Below, piece by piece: positions 36,101 to 46,808 of a DNA stretch of 64,000 nucleotides (positions are counted from its first letter, which is position 1; each line of letters starts with the position of its first letter). Under the pieces are notes generated by a model, which was not told the origin of the DNA, ran no database searches, and was given only the letters and a program-made list of their open reading frames with translations. The DNA lies in contig NZ_JWID01000002.1 of the NCBI RefSeq assembly GCF_001466305.1, forward strand, positions 133,344 to 197,343, in the 5' to 3' direction. The translations under genes were made by a program, and so were the position numbers. The DNA is from Defluviitalea phaphyphila (GTDB lineage: Bacteria; Bacillota; Clostridia; Lachnospirales; Defluviitaleaceae).

Positions 36101-38182
36101 TTGTCAAAAATGAGAGTATATGAAATAGCAAAACAGCTAAATATAAGTAGTAAAGAATTAATAGAAAAGTTAAAAGAATTTGGAATTAATGTACATAGTC
36201 ATATGAGTACATTAGAAGATGATGAAACTAGTTTAATTATAGAATATTATAAAAAAGAAGAAGATATTAATGATAATGAAAAACCACAAAATTCAAAAAA
36301 TAAAAATAATAAGAAAAATAAAGTTAAAACAAAATCTAATTCAAAAAATGAAAAAAGTAATAATAATAAAAAACAAAAATCAAAAAATAAGTTAAAAGAA
36401 GAAGATGAAAATATTGAAGAAGAGGAAATAAAAATCATTCAAATACCTGAAAAAATAAGTGTTCAAGAACTTGCAAATAAACTAGAAAAGCTGCCTTCAG
36501 AGTTAATAAAAGATCTTATGATGAAAGGAATAATGGCTTCGATTAATCAAGAAATTGATTTTGAAGTAGCCTCTCAGATTGCAGAAGAATATGGAATTTT
36601 AGTTGAAAAGGAAGAGGAAAAAGAATTATTAGAAGAAATATTTAAAGAAGAGCCAGATAATCCAGAAGACCTTGTAGAAAGGCCACCGGTAGTTGTTGTA
36701 ATGGGACATGTTGATCATGGAAAAACCTCTTTATTAGATGCTATTAGAAAAAGTAATGTTACAGAAAAAGAAGCTGGAGGAATTACTCAACATATAGGAG
36801 CTTCAACTATAGAAATATCTGGCAAAAAAATTACTTTTCTTGATACTCCAGGACATGAAGCATTTACAGCTATGAGAATGAGAGGAGCTCAAGTAACAGA
36901 TATAGCGATATTAGTTGTAGCAGCAGATGATGGTGTTATGCCTCAAACAATAGAAGCTATCAATCATGCTAAGGCAGCAAATGTTCAAATTATTGTAGCA
37001 ATTAATAAAATAGATAAACCAGGAGCAAATCCTGATAGAGTAAAGCAAGAGTTAGCAGATCATGGACTTATTGCAGAAGATTGGGGAGGAGATACAATTT
37101 GTGTTCCAGTTTCTGCTGTTCAAAAAACTAATTTAGATACTTTATTAGAAATGGTTTTATTAGTAGCAGAAATGGAAGAGTTAAAGGCGAATCCAAATAA
37201 AAGAGCAAAGGGAACAATAATAGAAGCACAACTTGATAAAGGAAGAGGCCCTGTAGCAACTGTACTTGTTCAAAGTGGTACTTTAAAAGTAGGAGATCCT
37301 ATTGTAGCAGGAGCAGCTTTTGGGAGAATTCGTGCTATGATGGATGATAAGGGACGTCGTGTAAAAAAAGCCGGACCTTCTACACCAGTAGAAATTCTTG
37401 GCTTATCAGAAGTTCCTTTTGCAGGAGATAGATTTTATGTTGCTGAAAGTGATAAACAAGCTCGTCAAATTGCTAATATGTTAGCTGAAAAAGAAAGAGA
37501 AAAATCTTTAAAAGCAACGCCTAATAAAGTTTCTTTAGATGATTTATTTAATCAAATACAATCTGGTAATGTAAAACAACTAAATGTTGTTATAAAAGCA
37601 GATGTTCAAGGTTCTGTCGAAGCAGTAAGACAAAGTGTAGAGCGTTTGTCGAATGATGAAGTAAGGATTCAAACAATTCATGGAGGAGTTGGAGCTATTA
37701 CAGAATCAGATGTTATGTTAGCTTCAGCATCAAATGCAATAATAATTGGATTTAATGTACGTCCAGAAGCAGGTGCAAAATCTGTAGCAGAGGCTGAAAA
37801 AGTAGATATTAGACTATATCGTGTTATTTATAATGCCATAGAAGATATAGAAGCAGCTATGAAAGGAATGTTAGAACCAGAATTTAAGGAAAAAGTAATA
37901 GGTCATGCAGAAATTCGTCAAACTTTTAAAATTTCAGGAGTTGGAACTATTGGTGGAGCATATGTACAAGATGGAAAGTTAATTCGAAATGCTAAAGTTC
38001 GTATTATTAGAAATGGTATAGTTGTATATGAAGGTCAACTTAGTTCTTTAAAAAGATTTAAAGATGACGTAAAAGAAGTAAATAGTGGATATGAATGTGG
38101 ATTGAGTTTTGAAAAATTTAATGATATAAAAGAAGGAGATATTGTAGAAGCCTTTATTATGGAGGAAATTTCTAGGATGTAG
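36101..38182 (+). CDS. infB: Translation initiation factor IF-2
   Basis: 693 residues. The start [21 protein letters not shown] is the IF2 N-domain. A Lys/Asn/Glu-rich disordered linker (about 48-110) precedes a second N2 domain. The GTPase has G1 [14 protein letters not shown], the switch region [11 protein letters not shown]3 DTPGHEAF and G4 NKID. Domains II-IV with [14 protein letters not shown] complete it. GGAGGTG at 36088-36094 sets TTG 36101 as the start; ATG 36110 would be 15 bases away. Confidence 0.97.
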   Translation: MSKMRVYEIAKQLNISSKELIEKLKEFGINVHSHMSTLEDDETSLIIEYYKKEEDINDNEKPQNSKNKNNKKNKVKTKSNSKNEKSNNNKKQKSKNKLKEEDENIEEEEIKIIQIPEKISVQELANKLEKLPSELIKDLMMKGIMASINQEIDFEVASQIAEEYGILVEKEEEKELLEEIFKEEPDNPEDLVERPPVVVVMGHVDHGKTSLLDAIRKSNVTEKEAGGITQHIGASTIEISGKKITFLDTPGHEAFTAMRMRGAQVTDIAILVVAADDGVMPQTIEAINHAKAANVQIIVAINKIDKPGANPDRVKQELADHGLIAEDWGGDTICVPVSAVQKTNLDTLLEMVLLVAEMEELKANPNKRAKGTIIEAQLDKGRGPVATVLVQSGTLKVGDPIVAGAAFGRIRAMMDDKGRRVKKAGPSTPVEILGLSEVPFAGDRFYVAESDKQARQIANMLAEKEREKSLKATPNKVSLDDLFNQIQSGNVKQLNVVIKADVQGSVEAVRQSVERLSNDEVRIQTIHGGVGAITESDVMLASASNAIIIGFNVRPEAGAKSVAEAEKVDIRLYRVIYNAIEDIEAAMKGMLEPEFKEKVIGHAEIRQTFKISGVGTIGGAYVQDGKLIRNAKVRIIRNGIVVYEGQLSSLKRFKDDVKEVNSGYECGLSFEKFNDIKEGDIVEAFIMEEISRM

Positions 38183-38190
38183 GTGATATT

Positions 38191-38559
38191 ATGCCAAAAG
38201 GATCAAGAATGATAAGAATTAATGAAGAAATAAAAAGAGAATTAAGTGATATTATTCGTCAAGATTTAAAGGACCCAAGAATTAATCAAGTTATGGTAAG
38301 TGTTGTTAGTGTAAATACTACTAATGATTTAAAATATTCTAAAATATATATTAGCGTATTAGGTAATGATGAACAGAAAGAAGCTGTTCTAGAAGGGCTA
38401 AAAAGTGCAGGAGGATTTATTAGAAGAGAAATTGCAAGAAGAATTAATTTAAGGAATACTCCAGAGCTTATATTTAAAATAGATGATTCAATTGAATATG
38501 GGATACATCTTTCAAAAATTATAGATAATGTTAAAAATAGTGGAGATGAATCTAAATGA
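38191..38559 (+). CDS. rbfA: Ribosome-binding factor A
   Basis: 122 residues. RMIRINEEIKRELSDIIRQD, LKDPRI and KSAGGFIRREIARRINLRNTPEL are RbfA motifs. It is a KH-fold protein in 30S maturation. AGGATGTAGGTGATATT supplies the binding site. Its TGA stop overlaps the next start codon (ATGA). Confidence 0.96.
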   Translation: MPKGSRMIRINEEIKRELSDIIRQDLKDPRINQVMVSVVSVNTTNDLKYSKIYISVLGNDEQKEAVLEGLKSAGGFIRREIARRINLRNTPELIFKIDDSIEYGIHLSKIIDNVKNSGDESK

Positions 38560-39512
38560 TTAATTCAAATATAATAGAACAGATTAAAAAATATAATAAT
38601 ATTGTCTTAGCAGCTCATGTTAATCCCGATGGAGATGCCATTGGAGCATGTACTGCTTTGGCTTTAGCCCTTTCTAAGATAGGTAAAAATCCTGTTATAC
38701 TTATGGATGAATATCCAGAAAAATATAATTTTTTACATGGAAGAGAATATATTCATAAAGAATATATTAATGATGAGCCTTTAGAACTTTTTATTACATT
38801 AGATTGTGGAGATTTGGAAAGGTTGGGAGATTATATTTCGTATTTTAGAAAAGCTCCTATAACGATAAATATTGATCATCATATTACTAATACTAAATAT
38901 GGGCATTATAATGAAGTAAAAAAAGAAGCTTCTTCCACTTGTGAAATTATTTACGAAGTAATTAAATCTTGTGAGATTCCCTTTGATGATAAAATAGCAA
39001 GTTCTTTATATACAGGAATAGCATTTGATACTGGAGGATTTAAACATAGTTCTACAACTTCATTTACTCATGAAGTAATTTCCGATCTACTAAAATACAA
39101 AGTAAATTTCACCTATATTATGAACAAATTATTTTATTCTCGTTCTTTAACATCTTCTAGATTATTAGGATTAGCATTAAGTAAAATAGAACTTCTAGAA
39201 AATGATAAACTTTGTTTTTGTGATTTGAGTAAAAAAGAGATGGAAAGTTTAGGAGCAACTATAGATGATGTAGATGGGATTATTGCATCAATGCAAAATA
39301 TAGAAGGCGTTTTAGTTTCTGTTCTAATTTATGAAAAAGATAAAAATGAAATAAAAGTAAGTTTTAGGTCTGTAGGAGATAAAGATGTTTCTAAAATTGC
39401 AAAGATGTTTAATGGAGGAGGGCATAAAAATGCCTCCGGTTGTACAATAAATAAAAATCTAGAAGCAGTTAAAAAAGAAATATTAAAAAAAATACAAGAA
39501 GAATTATTTTAA
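38556..39512 (+). CDS. nrnA: DHH/DHHA1 phosphoesterase, NrnA-like oligoribonuclease
   Basis: 318 residues. The DHH domain shows AAHVNPDGDAIGAC, LDCGDLERLG and NIDHHITNTKYG, all metal ligands. The C-terminal DHHA1 domain has SFRS...GGGHKNASGC. Family members degrade nanoRNA, pAp or pGpG. The gene starts inside rbfA's stop and is followed by truB, the usual Firmicutes order. Which of these substrates dominates cannot be told from sequence. Confidence 0.9.
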   Translation: MINSNIIEQIKKYNNIVLAAHVNPDGDAIGACTALALALSKIGKNPVILMDEYPEKYNFLHGREYIHKEYINDEPLELFITLDCGDLERLGDYISYFRKAPITINIDHHITNTKYGHYNEVKKEASSTCEIIYEVIKSCEIPFDDKIASSLYTGIAFDTGGFKHSSTTSFTHEVISDLLKYKVNFTYIMNKLFYSRSLTSSRLLGLALSKIELLENDKLCFCDLSKKEMESLGATIDDVDGIIASMQNIEGVLVSVLIYEKDKNEIKVSFRSVGDKDVSKIAKMFNGGGHKNASGCTINKNLEAVKKEILKKIQEELF

Positions 39513-39524
39513 GGAGTAATAAAT

Positions 39525-40430
39525 TTGGACGGGATTTTAAATATTTATAAAGAAAAAGGATATACATCTCATGATGTTGTAGCAATTATTAGAAAAATAT
39601 TAAATCAAAAAAAGGTAGGACATACAGGGACATTAGACCCAGAAGCAGAAGGTGTTTTACCGATTTGTATAGGTAAAGCTACAAAAACTGTAGAATATTT
39701 AACAGATAAAAAGAAAAGATATTTATCAGTTGTAAAATTTGGAATAACAACTTCTACTGGAGATAGTACAGGAGAAATTATAAAATCAACTTCTGTAGAT
39801 TTAGACAAAAATAAGGTAGAAAATATAGTTAAATCTTTTATAGGAGAGTATAATCAAATACCTCCTATGTATTCAGCAATAAAAGTTAAGGGAAAAAAAT
39901 TATATGAATTAGCAAGGCAAGGGAAAGTTATTGATAGAAAACCAAGAAAAGTATATATATATAATATAAATATTACTTCATTTATTTCTAAAGATGAAAT
40001 AGAAATCGATGTAGAATGTTCTAAAGGAACTTATATTAGAACTTTGTGTGAAGATATTGGAAATGCCTTGGGGTTTGGAGCCCATATGAAAAGTTTAATA
40101 CGTACCCAAGTAGGTATGTTTAATATAGATAATAGTATTAAATTAAATGAACTAAAAGAAATAGTAAAAGATAAAAAATTAGATAAATATATTATAAAAA
40201 TAGAAGAAATATTTTCTCAATATTCCTTGGTAAAGATAAAATCAGAAGGAGAAAAAATATTAAAAAATGGTAATAAAATAAAATTTAATTATATTGAATA
40301 TAGTGTAAAAAAATTGACTCCTGAAGAAATAGTCAGAGTATATGATTATTCAGAAAAATTTATTGGAATTTATAAAGTTATAGTACAAGGAGAAAGTTAT
40401 TACCTAAAACCTATGAAGTTATTTTTGTAA
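39525..40430 (+). CDS. truB: tRNA pseudouridine(55) synthase TruB
   Basis: 301 residues. The catalytic Asp38 is in VGHTGTLDPEAEGVLPICIG. YSAIKVKGKKLYELARQGK and CSKGTYIRTLCEDIG are conserved. A C-terminal PUA-like domain ends it. It modifies U55 in the T-arm of tRNA. The start is TTG 39525 behind AAGGAG. ribF follows in eleven bases. Confidence 0.96.
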   Translation: MDGILNIYKEKGYTSHDVVAIIRKILNQKKVGHTGTLDPEAEGVLPICIGKATKTVEYLTDKKKRYLSVVKFGITTSTGDSTGEIIKSTSVDLDKNKVENIVKSFIGEYNQIPPMYSAIKVKGKKLYELARQGKVIDRKPRKVYIYNINITSFISKDEIEIDVECSKGTYIRTLCEDIGNALGFGAHMKSLIRTQVGMFNIDNSIKLNELKEIVKDKKLDKYIIKIEEIFSQYSLVKIKSEGEKILKNGNKIKFNYIEYSVKKLTPEEIVRVYDYSEKFIGIYKVIVQGESYYLKPMKLFL

Positions 40431-40441
40431 GGAGTTTTATA

Positions 40442-41371
40442 ATGAAATATATATCAGATTCAAGTATATATCAGAATAAATTTAGTGTAGTTACTTTAGG
40501 TAATTTTGATGGTATCCATTTAGGACACAGAAAATTAATAGAAACAGTAAAAAAAGAAAGTAAAAAAAGGGGTTATCAGTCAGTTGTTTTTTCATTTTAT
40601 CCACATCCACAATTAGTAATTAAAAAAAATAATTTTCAAGGTATGATTTTTTCAAGAAATGAAAAGAAAAAAAAATTAGAAAATATGGGAATAGATATTT
40701 ATATAGAATATCCCTTTACTAAGGAATTTGCCAATATTTCTCCTGAAGAATTTGTAAAAGATATTCTTATAAAACAACTTAAAACAAAGGTTATTGTAAT
40801 TGGTTCTAATAATAGATTTGGAAGGAAACAAGAAGGAAATGTTCAATTTTTAAAAGAAAGAGAAAAAAAATGGGGAATATCTGTTATTGAAATTAGCCAT
40901 GTTTTAAAAGATAATAAAATTATTAGTAGTAGTAGGATAAGAAAAGAATTATTAAATGGTAATATACAAAAAGTAAATGAACTTTTAGGAAGTCCATATG
41001 TTATTTCTGGTAATGTTATAGAAGGTAAAAAATTAGGACGAATTTTAGGATATCCTACTGTAAATATATCTTCACAAGAGGAAAGGATATATCCTCCTAA
41101 TGGAGTATATATAACAAGAACAAAATGGAATAATAAAAATTTTTATAGTGTTACTAATATTGGGTATAATCCTACTGTAAATGGAAAAAATAAGAATATT
41201 GAAACTTATATAATAGATTTTAACAAAGATATTTATGGAGAAATGATAGAAGTAGAATTTTATAAATGGGTTAGAAAAGAACAAAAATTTGAAAGTATAG
41301 ATAAATTAGTTGAGCAATTAAAGAAAGATGTAAATATAGCAAAGTTATATTTTAAGAATTGTAATAATTAA
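40442..41371 (+). CDS. ribF: Bifunctional riboflavin kinase/FAD synthetase
   Basis: 309 residues. The FAD synthetase part has VTLGNFDGIHLGHRKLI (HxGH) and SSSRIRKELLNGNI. The kinase part has GKKLGRILGYPTVNI and PPNGVYITR. It converts riboflavin to FMN and FAD. AAGGAG precedes the ATG. It is the last gene of the rimP operon; no clear terminator separates it from the rpsO promoter. Confidence 0.96.
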   Translation: MKYISDSSIYQNKFSVVTLGNFDGIHLGHRKLIETVKKESKKRGYQSVVFSFYPHPQLVIKKNNFQGMIFSRNEKKKKLENMGIDIYIEYPFTKEFANISPEEFVKDILIKQLKTKVIVIGSNNRFGRKQEGNVQFLKEREKKWGISVIEISHVLKDNKIISSSRIRKELLNGNIQKVNELLGSPYVISGNVIEGKKLGRILGYPTVNISSQEERIYPPNGVYITRTKWNNKNFYSVTNIGYNPTVNGKNKNIETYIIDFNKDIYGEMIEVEFYKWVRKEQKFESIDKLVEQLKKDVNIAKLYFKNCNN

Positions 41372-41385
41372 TTTAATAAATATGG

Positions 41386-41414
41386 TTTACAGAAAAGAAC
41401 TGTAATGATATAAT
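41386..41414 (+). promoter_or_regulatory. Sigma-A promoter of rpsO with extended -10
   Basis: TTTACA (-35) at 41386-41391 and TATAAT (-10) at 41409-41414 are 17 bases apart, with TGA directly before the -10. The predicted start near 41421 gives a leader of about 80 bases that contains the S15-type element. Confidence 0.85.
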
Positions 41415-41431
41415 ACATTTTGTATTAAACC

Positions 41432-41471
41432 TTTGCTCAGAGTTAGGGGACTCCGACCTATTCTTAGCAAA
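41432..41471 (+). ncRNA. rpsO leader, S15-type autoregulatory RNA candidate
   Basis: TTTGCT (41432-41437) pairs with AGCAAA (41466-41471). Inside, TAGG (41444-41447) pairs with CCTA (41457-41460) and GG-ACT-CC forms a small hairpin. This three-way-junction-like design with a GGGGACTCC core resembles the S15-binding leader known from Geobacillus rpsO. S15 feedback on its own mRNA is therefore likely. The exact fold needs covariation support. Confidence 0.62.
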
Positions 41472-41501
41472 AGGGGTTAATAAATAAAGGAGGATAATAA
41501 A

Positions 41502-41765
41502 ATGGACAAAGCTAGAAAACAAGAAATTATTAAAAAGTATGGAAGAACTGAAAATGATACAGGTTCTCCAGAAGTACAAATTGCTCTTTTAACAGAAAGA
41601 ATTAATCATTTAACAGAACATTTGAAAGTTCATAAAAAAGACCACCATTCAAGAAGAGGACTTCTTAAAATGGTAGGACAAAGAAGAGGTTTATTAAATT
41701 ATCTTATGAAAAAAGATATTGAAAGATATCGTAAAATTATTTCAGAGCTTGGTATAAGAAAATAA
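41502..41765 (+). CDS. rpsO: 30S ribosomal protein S15
   Basis: 87 residues. [23 protein letters not shown] and [21 protein letters not shown] are S15 signatures that cover the 16S rRNA and leader binding surface. AAAGGAGGA precedes the ATG. A strong hairpin follows before pnp, the conserved rpsO-pnp arrangement. Confidence 0.98.
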   Translation: MDKARKQEIIKKYGRTENDTGSPEVQIALLTERINHLTEHLKVHKKDHHSRRGLLKMVGQRRGLLNYLMKKDIERYRKIISELGIRK

Positions 41766-41770
41766 AGTAT

Positions 41771-41800
41771 ATAGAGCGGAGGAATCCGCTCTATTATTTT
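41771..41800 (+). terminator. Terminator between rpsO and pnp
   Basis: ATAGAGCGGA (41771-41780) pairs perfectly with TCCGCTCTAT (41785-41794) around GGAA, followed by TATTTT. It should end most rpsO transcripts. In the pnp upstream gap a TATAAT at 41847-41852 lacks a properly spaced -35. Confidence 0.8.
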
Positions 41801-41903
41801 AGCAATTTTAGATATTATTTCAAAAAATAATTTTCATAAACATAGATATAATTTAAAATAATAAATATACATAAGATTAATTCAAGGAAGGAGAAATGGT
41901 TTT

Positions 41904-44027
41904 ATGACGGATAAAGTAAAAACCTTTTCAACAGATTTGGGAGGACGTAAGCTTTCTGTTGAAATAGGAAAAGTTGCAGAATTTGCTAATGGTGCTGCAA
42001 TTGTGAGATATGGAGATACGGTAATTTTAGTTACAGCAACTGCTTCAGAAAAACCTAGAGAAGGAGTAGATTTTTTCCCATTAAGTGTGGATTATGAAGA
42101 AAGATTATATGCAGTAGGGAAAATTCCAGGAGGATTTATAAAAAGAGAAGGTAAACCAACTGAAAAAGCAATTCTTACATCTAGGGTTATAGATAGGCCT
42201 ATAAGACCATTATTCCCTAAAGATTATAGGAATGATGTTTCTGTTGTAGCTACAGTACTTTCTGTAGACCAAGACTGTAGTCCAGAAATTACAGCCATGA
42301 TAGGTTCTTCTATTGCATTATCAATTTCAGATATTCCATTTAATGGGCCTACAGGATCTGTAAATGTAGGATATGTTGATGGAGAAATAGTAATTAATCC
42401 TACTTCAGCTCAACGGGAAGTTAGTAAACTTTCTTTAACGGTTTCTTCTACAAAAGATAAGGTAATGATGATAGAGGCTGGAGCTGATGAAATAGAAGAA
42501 AGTATTATGTTAGAAGCAATTTTTAGAGGACATGAAGAGAATAAGAAAATTGTAAAATTCATAGAAGAGATTGTGGCAGAATGTGGTAAGCCAAAACATG
42601 ATTATGAAAAACATGAAGTTCCTCAAGAGGTTTATGAAGCAGTAAAAGAATTAATTGGAGAAGAAGAAATGGAAAAAGCTGTATTTACTGATGATAAGCA
42701 GCATAGAGAAGAGCAAATAAAAGAGCTTACAGAAAAGGTTAATGCCTATTTCGCAGAACATAATAGTGAATATGAACCATACGTTAATGAAGCAATTTAT
42801 AAATTTGAAAAAGAAGTTGTAAGAAAAATGATTTTAAGAAAGCATAAACGTCCTGATGGGAGAGCTTTAGAAGAAATAAGACCTTTATCGGCAGAAATAG
42901 ATGTCCTTCCAAGAACTCATGGATCAGCTATATTTAAAAGAGGACAAACTCAAGTTTTGACAGTAACAACTTTAGGAGCCATGGGGGATGTACAAATATT
43001 AGATGGATTAGATGCCCTAGAAGACATAAAGAGATATATGCATCATTATAATTTCCCATCTTTTTCAGTAGGAGAAACTAAACCTTCAAGAGGACCAGGG
43101 AGAAGAGAAATAGGACATGGTGCTTTAGCAGAAAGAGCATTACTTCCAGTTATTCCAAGTGAAGAAGAATTTCCTTATGCTATTAGATTAGTTTCCGAAG
43201 TATTAAGTTCTAATGGGTCAACTTCTCAAGCGAGTGTTTGTGGTAGTACTTTGTCCTTAATGGCTGCAGGAGTTCCTATTAAAGCTCCAGTTGCAGGGAT
43301 TTCAGTAGGACTTGTAACAGGAGATAATGATGAAGACTTTGTTTTACTTACAGATATACAAGGTCTAGAAGACTTTTTTGGAGATATGGATTTTAAAGTA
43401 GCCGGAACTCATAAAGGAATAACAGCTATACAAATGGATATAAAAATTCAAGGATTAACAAAAGAAATTATACAAAAAGCATTACAACAAACTAAAAGAG
43501 CTAGAACATATATATTAGATGAAGTAATGTTAAAAGTTATTGATAAACCAAGACCTAATCTTTCACCTTATGCTCCACAAATTATAACAACTCATATTGA
43601 TCCTGAAAAGATTAGTGAAGTTATAGGACCTAGAGGAAAAACAATAAATAAAATTATTGATGAAACGGGAGTAAAAATAGATATTGAAGACGATGGACGT
43701 ATATTTATATGTGGAAAAGATTCTGATAAAGCTAAAAAAGCTTTATCTATGATAGAAGGAATTGCAAAGGAAATTGAACCAGGAGAAATCTATTTAGGAA
43801 AAGTAACTAGAATTATGAATTTTGGTGCTTTTGTAGAAATTGCTCCGGGGAAAGAAGGACTTGTACACATTTCTAAACTTGCCCATGAACATGTTAAAAA
43901 TGTAGAAGATATTGTTAAAGTAGGGGATGAAATATTAGTTAAAGTATTAGATATAGATAGACAAGGGCGTATAAATTTATCAAGAAAAGATACTCTTCCT
44001 AAACCTGAAAATAAAGAACAATCTTAA
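41904..44027 (+). CDS. pnp: Polyribonucleotide nucleotidyltransferase (PNPase)
   Basis: 707 residues with two RNase PH domains ([19 protein letters not shown]... and [20 protein letters not shown]), an alpha-helical linker, a KH domain ([18 protein letters not shown]) and an S1 domain ([21 protein letters not shown]). It degrades RNA 3'-5' with phosphate. AAGGAAGGAG precedes the ATG. Length and motifs are normal. Confidence 0.97.
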   Translation: MTDKVKTFSTDLGGRKLSVEIGKVAEFANGAAIVRYGDTVILVTATASEKPREGVDFFPLSVDYEERLYAVGKIPGGFIKREGKPTEKAILTSRVIDRPIRPLFPKDYRNDVSVVATVLSVDQDCSPEITAMIGSSIALSISDIPFNGPTGSVNVGYVDGEIVINPTSAQREVSKLSLTVSSTKDKVMMIEAGADEIEESIMLEAIFRGHEENKKIVKFIEEIVAECGKPKHDYEKHEVPQEVYEAVKELIGEEEMEKAVFTDDKQHREEQIKELTEKVNAYFAEHNSEYEPYVNEAIYKFEKEVVRKMILRKHKRPDGRALEEIRPLSAEIDVLPRTHGSAIFKRGQTQVLTVTTLGAMGDVQILDGLDALEDIKRYMHHYNFPSFSVGETKPSRGPGRREIGHGALAERALLPVIPSEEEFPYAIRLVSEVLSSNGSTSQASVCGSTLSLMAAGVPIKAPVAGISVGLVTGDNDEDFVLLTDIQGLEDFFGDMDFKVAGTHKGITAIQMDIKIQGLTKEIIQKALQQTKRARTYILDEVMLKVIDKPRPNLSPYAPQIITTHIDPEKISEVIGPRGKTINKIIDETGVKIDIEDDGRIFICGKDSDKAKKALSMIEGIAKEIEPGEIYLGKVTRIMNFGAFVEIAPGKEGLVHISKLAHEHVKNVEDIVKVGDEILVKVLDIDRQGRINLSRKDTLPKPENKEQS

Positions 44028-44054
44028 GTAAACAAAAATAAAAGGAGAACGTTT

Positions 44055-45323
44055 ATGTTCAAACTAAAAAGATTATCTAATGGAGTTACTATTGTAGCAG
44101 AGAAACTTCCTTTTGTGCGTTCAATTGCTTTAGGAATTTGGGTTTACAATGGTTCAAGACATGAAAAAGCTAATGAAAATGGAATTTCTCATTTTATAGA
44201 ACATATGTTATTTAAAGGAACTAAAAACAGAAATAGCAAACAAATTGCTGAAGAAATGGACGCCATAGGAGGACAACTTAATGCTTATACTACTAAAGAA
44301 TACACCTGTTATTATTTTAGAACTTTAGATAATCATATCAATCAAGCATTAGATATATTAACTGATATGTTTTTTAATTCAATTTTTGATGAAAAAGAAA
44401 TTGAAAAAGAAAAAGGAGTTATTATAGAAGAAATAAATATGTACGAAGATTCTCCAGAAGAACTTGTTCATGATCTAATGCAAAAAGCTGTATGGGAAAA
44501 AGATCCTTTAGGAGAACCAATTTTAGGAACAAAAGATACAATAATGTCTTTTAATAATAAAACTTTAAAAACTTTTTTAAATAAAAGATATCGCCCTGAA
44601 AATACAGTTATAGCAGTTGCAGGGAATTTTGAATACGACGAAATAATAAATAAAATTGAAGAAAAATTTATAAATTGGAATACATTTCAAAAAGATGACT
44701 ATGTATATACAATACCTAAATATCAATCCAAGTTAGTTACTAAATTTAAAGATATAGAACAAGTTCATTTATGCTTAAGTTTTCCAGGAATTGCTTCAGA
44801 TTCAAAAGATATATATAATTTAATAACTCTTAATACTATATTTGGAGGAGGAATGAGTTCTAGACTTTTTCAAAAAATTAGAGAGGATAGAGGATTAGCA
44901 TATTCTGTTTACTCTTATCCAACTAATTATAAAGATACAGGACTTTTTACTATTTATGCTGGAATGAATCCTTCTCAAGTAATAGAAGTAATTAACTTAA
45001 TTATAAAAGAAATAGAAAATTTAAAATCTAATAAAATTCCTAAGCAGGATTTAATAAAAACTAAAGAACAATTAAAAAGTAATTATATTATGGGATTAGA
45101 AAGTACTAATAGTCGTATGTCTTCTTTAGGAAAGTCACAATTAATGTTAAATAAAATCAGAACTCCTGATGAAATTATTGAAAAGCTAGATGAAGTAACC
45201 CAAGAAAAAATAGAGATATTAATTGAAAAAATATTTGATTTTTCTAATATAAGTTTATCTATTGTAGGGAATTTAGATAATATTAATCTTAAGGAGATTA
45301 AAGATATATGTCTTATGAATTAA
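44055..45323 (+). CDS. M16-family zinc peptidase (YmxG/PepR-like)
   Basis: 422 residues. The inverted zinc motif is His46-x2-Glu49-His50 ([11 protein letters not shown]), with the downstream Glu in [16 protein letters not shown]. The C-terminal inactive-like M16 half has [25 protein letters not shown]. Homologues follow pnp in Bacillus (ymxG/mlpA). Its substrate is not known here. AAAGGAGA precedes the ATG, and dut overlaps its end by 16 bases. Confidence 0.92.
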   Translation: MFKLKRLSNGVTIVAEKLPFVRSIALGIWVYNGSRHEKANENGISHFIEHMLFKGTKNRNSKQIAEEMDAIGGQLNAYTTKEYTCYYFRTLDNHINQALDILTDMFFNSIFDEKEIEKEKGVIIEEINMYEDSPEELVHDLMQKAVWEKDPLGEPILGTKDTIMSFNNKTLKTFLNKRYRPENTVIAVAGNFEYDEIINKIEEKFINWNTFQKDDYVYTIPKYQSKLVTKFKDIEQVHLCLSFPGIASDSKDIYNLITLNTIFGGGMSSRLFQKIREDRGLAYSVYSYPTNYKDTGLFTIYAGMNPSQVIEVINLIIKEIENLKSNKIPKQDLIKTKEQLKSNYIMGLESTNSRMSSLGKSQLMLNKIRTPDEIIEKLDEVTQEKIEILIEKIFDFSNISLSIVGNLDNINLKEIKDICLMN

Positions 45324-45757
45324 AAGTAAAAATAAAAAAATCTAAGGGAGCAGAAGATATTCCTCTCCCTAAATATATGACTAGTGGGTCTGTAGGTATG
45401 GACCTGTATGCAAATATAGAAAAACAAGAAATACTTAAAGCAGGTAAAATAAAGTTAATACCTACAGGTATTCATATTGAACTTCCTAAAGGATATGAAG
45501 CACAAATTCGTCCTAGAAGTGGATTAGCGCTTAAAGGAATTACTTTGGTAAATAGTCCAGGAACTATTGATGCAGATTATAGAGGAGAAATAAAGGTAAT
45601 AATGATTAACTTTGGAGAAGAAGATTTTATTATTAAAAGAGGGGACAGAATTGCCCAAATGGTAATTAATAAGATAGAACAGGTAAAATGGGTTTTAGTA
45701 GAAGAATTAAAAGACACTAAAAGAAATGATGGTGGATTTGGTCATACGGGAATATAA
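45308..45757 (+). CDS. dut: dUTP diphosphatase (trimeric dUTPase)
   Basis: 149 residues with all five dUTPase motifs: [44 protein letters not shown] and the C-terminal arm [10 protein letters not shown]. It hydrolyses dUTP to dUMP. Its start lies within the end of the peptidase gene behind AAGGAGA (45291-45297). A strong terminator follows. Confidence 0.96.
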   Translation: MSYELKVKIKKSKGAEDIPLPKYMTSGSVGMDLYANIEKQEILKAGKIKLIPTGIHIELPKGYEAQIRPRSGLALKGITLVNSPGTIDADYRGEIKVIMINFGEEDFIIKRGDRIAQMVINKIEQVKWVLVEELKDTKRNDGGFGHTGI

Positions 45758-45760
45758 AAG

Positions 45761-45793
45761 TCATGTGAACATTAAGTTCATATGATTTTTTTT
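45761..45793 (+). terminator. Rho-independent terminator after dut
   Basis: TCATGTGAAC (45761-45770) pairs with GTTCATATGA (45776-45785, one G-T pair) around ATTAA, followed by eight T residues (45786-45793). It separates the housekeeping block from the dpa block. Confidence 0.87.
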
Positions 45794-45864
45794 ATGCAAA
45801 ATTTTATATTTTGTAGAAGAATATGATTTGTTTATAGGACTAGCACCAAATAATAGTTAGATTT

Positions 45865-45873
45865 CATAAACTA
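45865..45873 (+). promoter_or_regulatory. Possible sigma-K-type -10 element upstream of dpaA
   Basis: CATAAACTA fits the CATAnnnTA -10 consensus of the mother-cell factor sigma-K, 45 bases before dpaA. An AC dinucleotide at 45845-45846 lies 18 bases upstream, near the expected place for the short sigma-K -35. Dipicolinate synthase genes are mother-cell genes in known spore-formers, which makes the match meaningful, but the motif is short. Confidence 0.4.
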
Positions 45874-45917
45874 TATTATCGATATTCTAGCAAGGAGTTT
45901 ATCAGGAGGGGTTTTAG

Positions 45918-46808
45918 TTGAAATTTAAAAAAAGAAAATTTGCTATTGTTGGAGGAGATTTAAGGCAAATTAAATTGAGCCAATATTTATCAAAAAAAGG
46001 TTATGAAGTTTCAATATTTGGATTTGATAAAAATAAAATAGAATTAAAAAAAAATATAATGATATCTCCATCTCTTAAAAAAACAATGGAAGATATAGAT
46101 ATTGTAATAGGTCCTATTCCTTGTTCTAGGGATAATACCACTTTATTTACTAAATATTATGAAGGAAAAATTTTATTAAAAGATTTATTTAAATGTATAC
46201 CTAGAGATAAAATTTTTATGGCAGGAAATATTACACCGGAAATGAAGATAATTTTAGATAATAAAAAAGTTAAAGTAATTGATTTATTAAAAAGAGAAGA
46301 ATTAGCTATTTTAAACGCTATTCCCACAGGAGAAGGAGCTATACAATATGCCATGGAAAATAGTGATATTACCTTAAATGGAAGCGAATGTTTAGTATTA
46401 GGTTATGGAAGATGTGGGAAAGTACTTGCTAATATGTTAAAAGGACTTGGAGCAAATACCACAGTAGAAGCTAGAAATTTTAAAGATTTAGCCTATATAA
46501 AAAGCTATGGATATAAAGCATTACATTTGAAAGATTTAAAAAAACATATTGGTAAATTTGATTTTATTTTTAATACAATTCCCAGTTTAATTTTAAATAA
46601 AGAAATTTTAAACGAAATTAAAGAAAATGCTTTAATAATTGATTTGGCTTCAAAGCCTGGAGGAGTAGATTATGATGCTGCAAAAGAATTAGGAATAAAA
46701 GCTATTTCCGTACTAAGTTTACCAGGGAAAGTAGCCCCTGAAAGTGCAGCTTTGATTATTTATAATACCATATTTAACGTATGTGCAGAGATGGGGGTGA
46801 CTTTATGA
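45918..46808 (+). CDS. dpaA: Dipicolinate synthase subunit A
   Basis: 296 residues. An N-terminal Rossmann-like start KFAIVGGDLRQIKLSQYL and a second NAD(P)-binding segment (SECLVLGYGRCGKVLANMLKGLGA, about 158) match DpaA/SpoVFA. It makes dipicolinate from dihydrodipicolinate-pathway intermediate in the mother cell with DpaB. The start is TTG 45918 behind CAGGAGGGG (45903-45911). Its stop overlaps the dpaB start (ATGA). This gene implies that the organism forms endospores. Confidence 0.94.
   Translation: MKFKKRKFAIVGGDLRQIKLSQYLSKKGYEVSIFGFDKNKIELKKNIMISPSLKKTMEDIDIVIGPIPCSRDNTTLFTKYYEGKILLKDLFKCIPRDKIFMAGNITPEMKIILDNKKVKVIDLLKREELAILNAIPTGEGAIQYAMENSDITLNGSECLVLGYGRCGKVLANMLKGLGANTTVEARNFKDLAYIKSYGYKALHLKDLKKHIGKFDFIFNTIPSLILNKEILNEIKENALIIDLASKPGGVDYDAAKELGIKAISVLSLPGKVAPESAALIIYNTIFNVCAEMGVTL

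Noticed and set aside
36247-36438. Minus-strand frame rich in Phe, Leu and Ser opposite infB
   Set aside because: It is the complement of the Lys/Asn/Glu-rich IF-2 linker, which always gives such a hydrophobic shadow. No start signal.
41847-41852. TATAAT upstream of pnp as a promoter
   Set aside because: No -35-like hexamer at 16-18 bases; the only candidate, TTTCAA, is 23 bases away.
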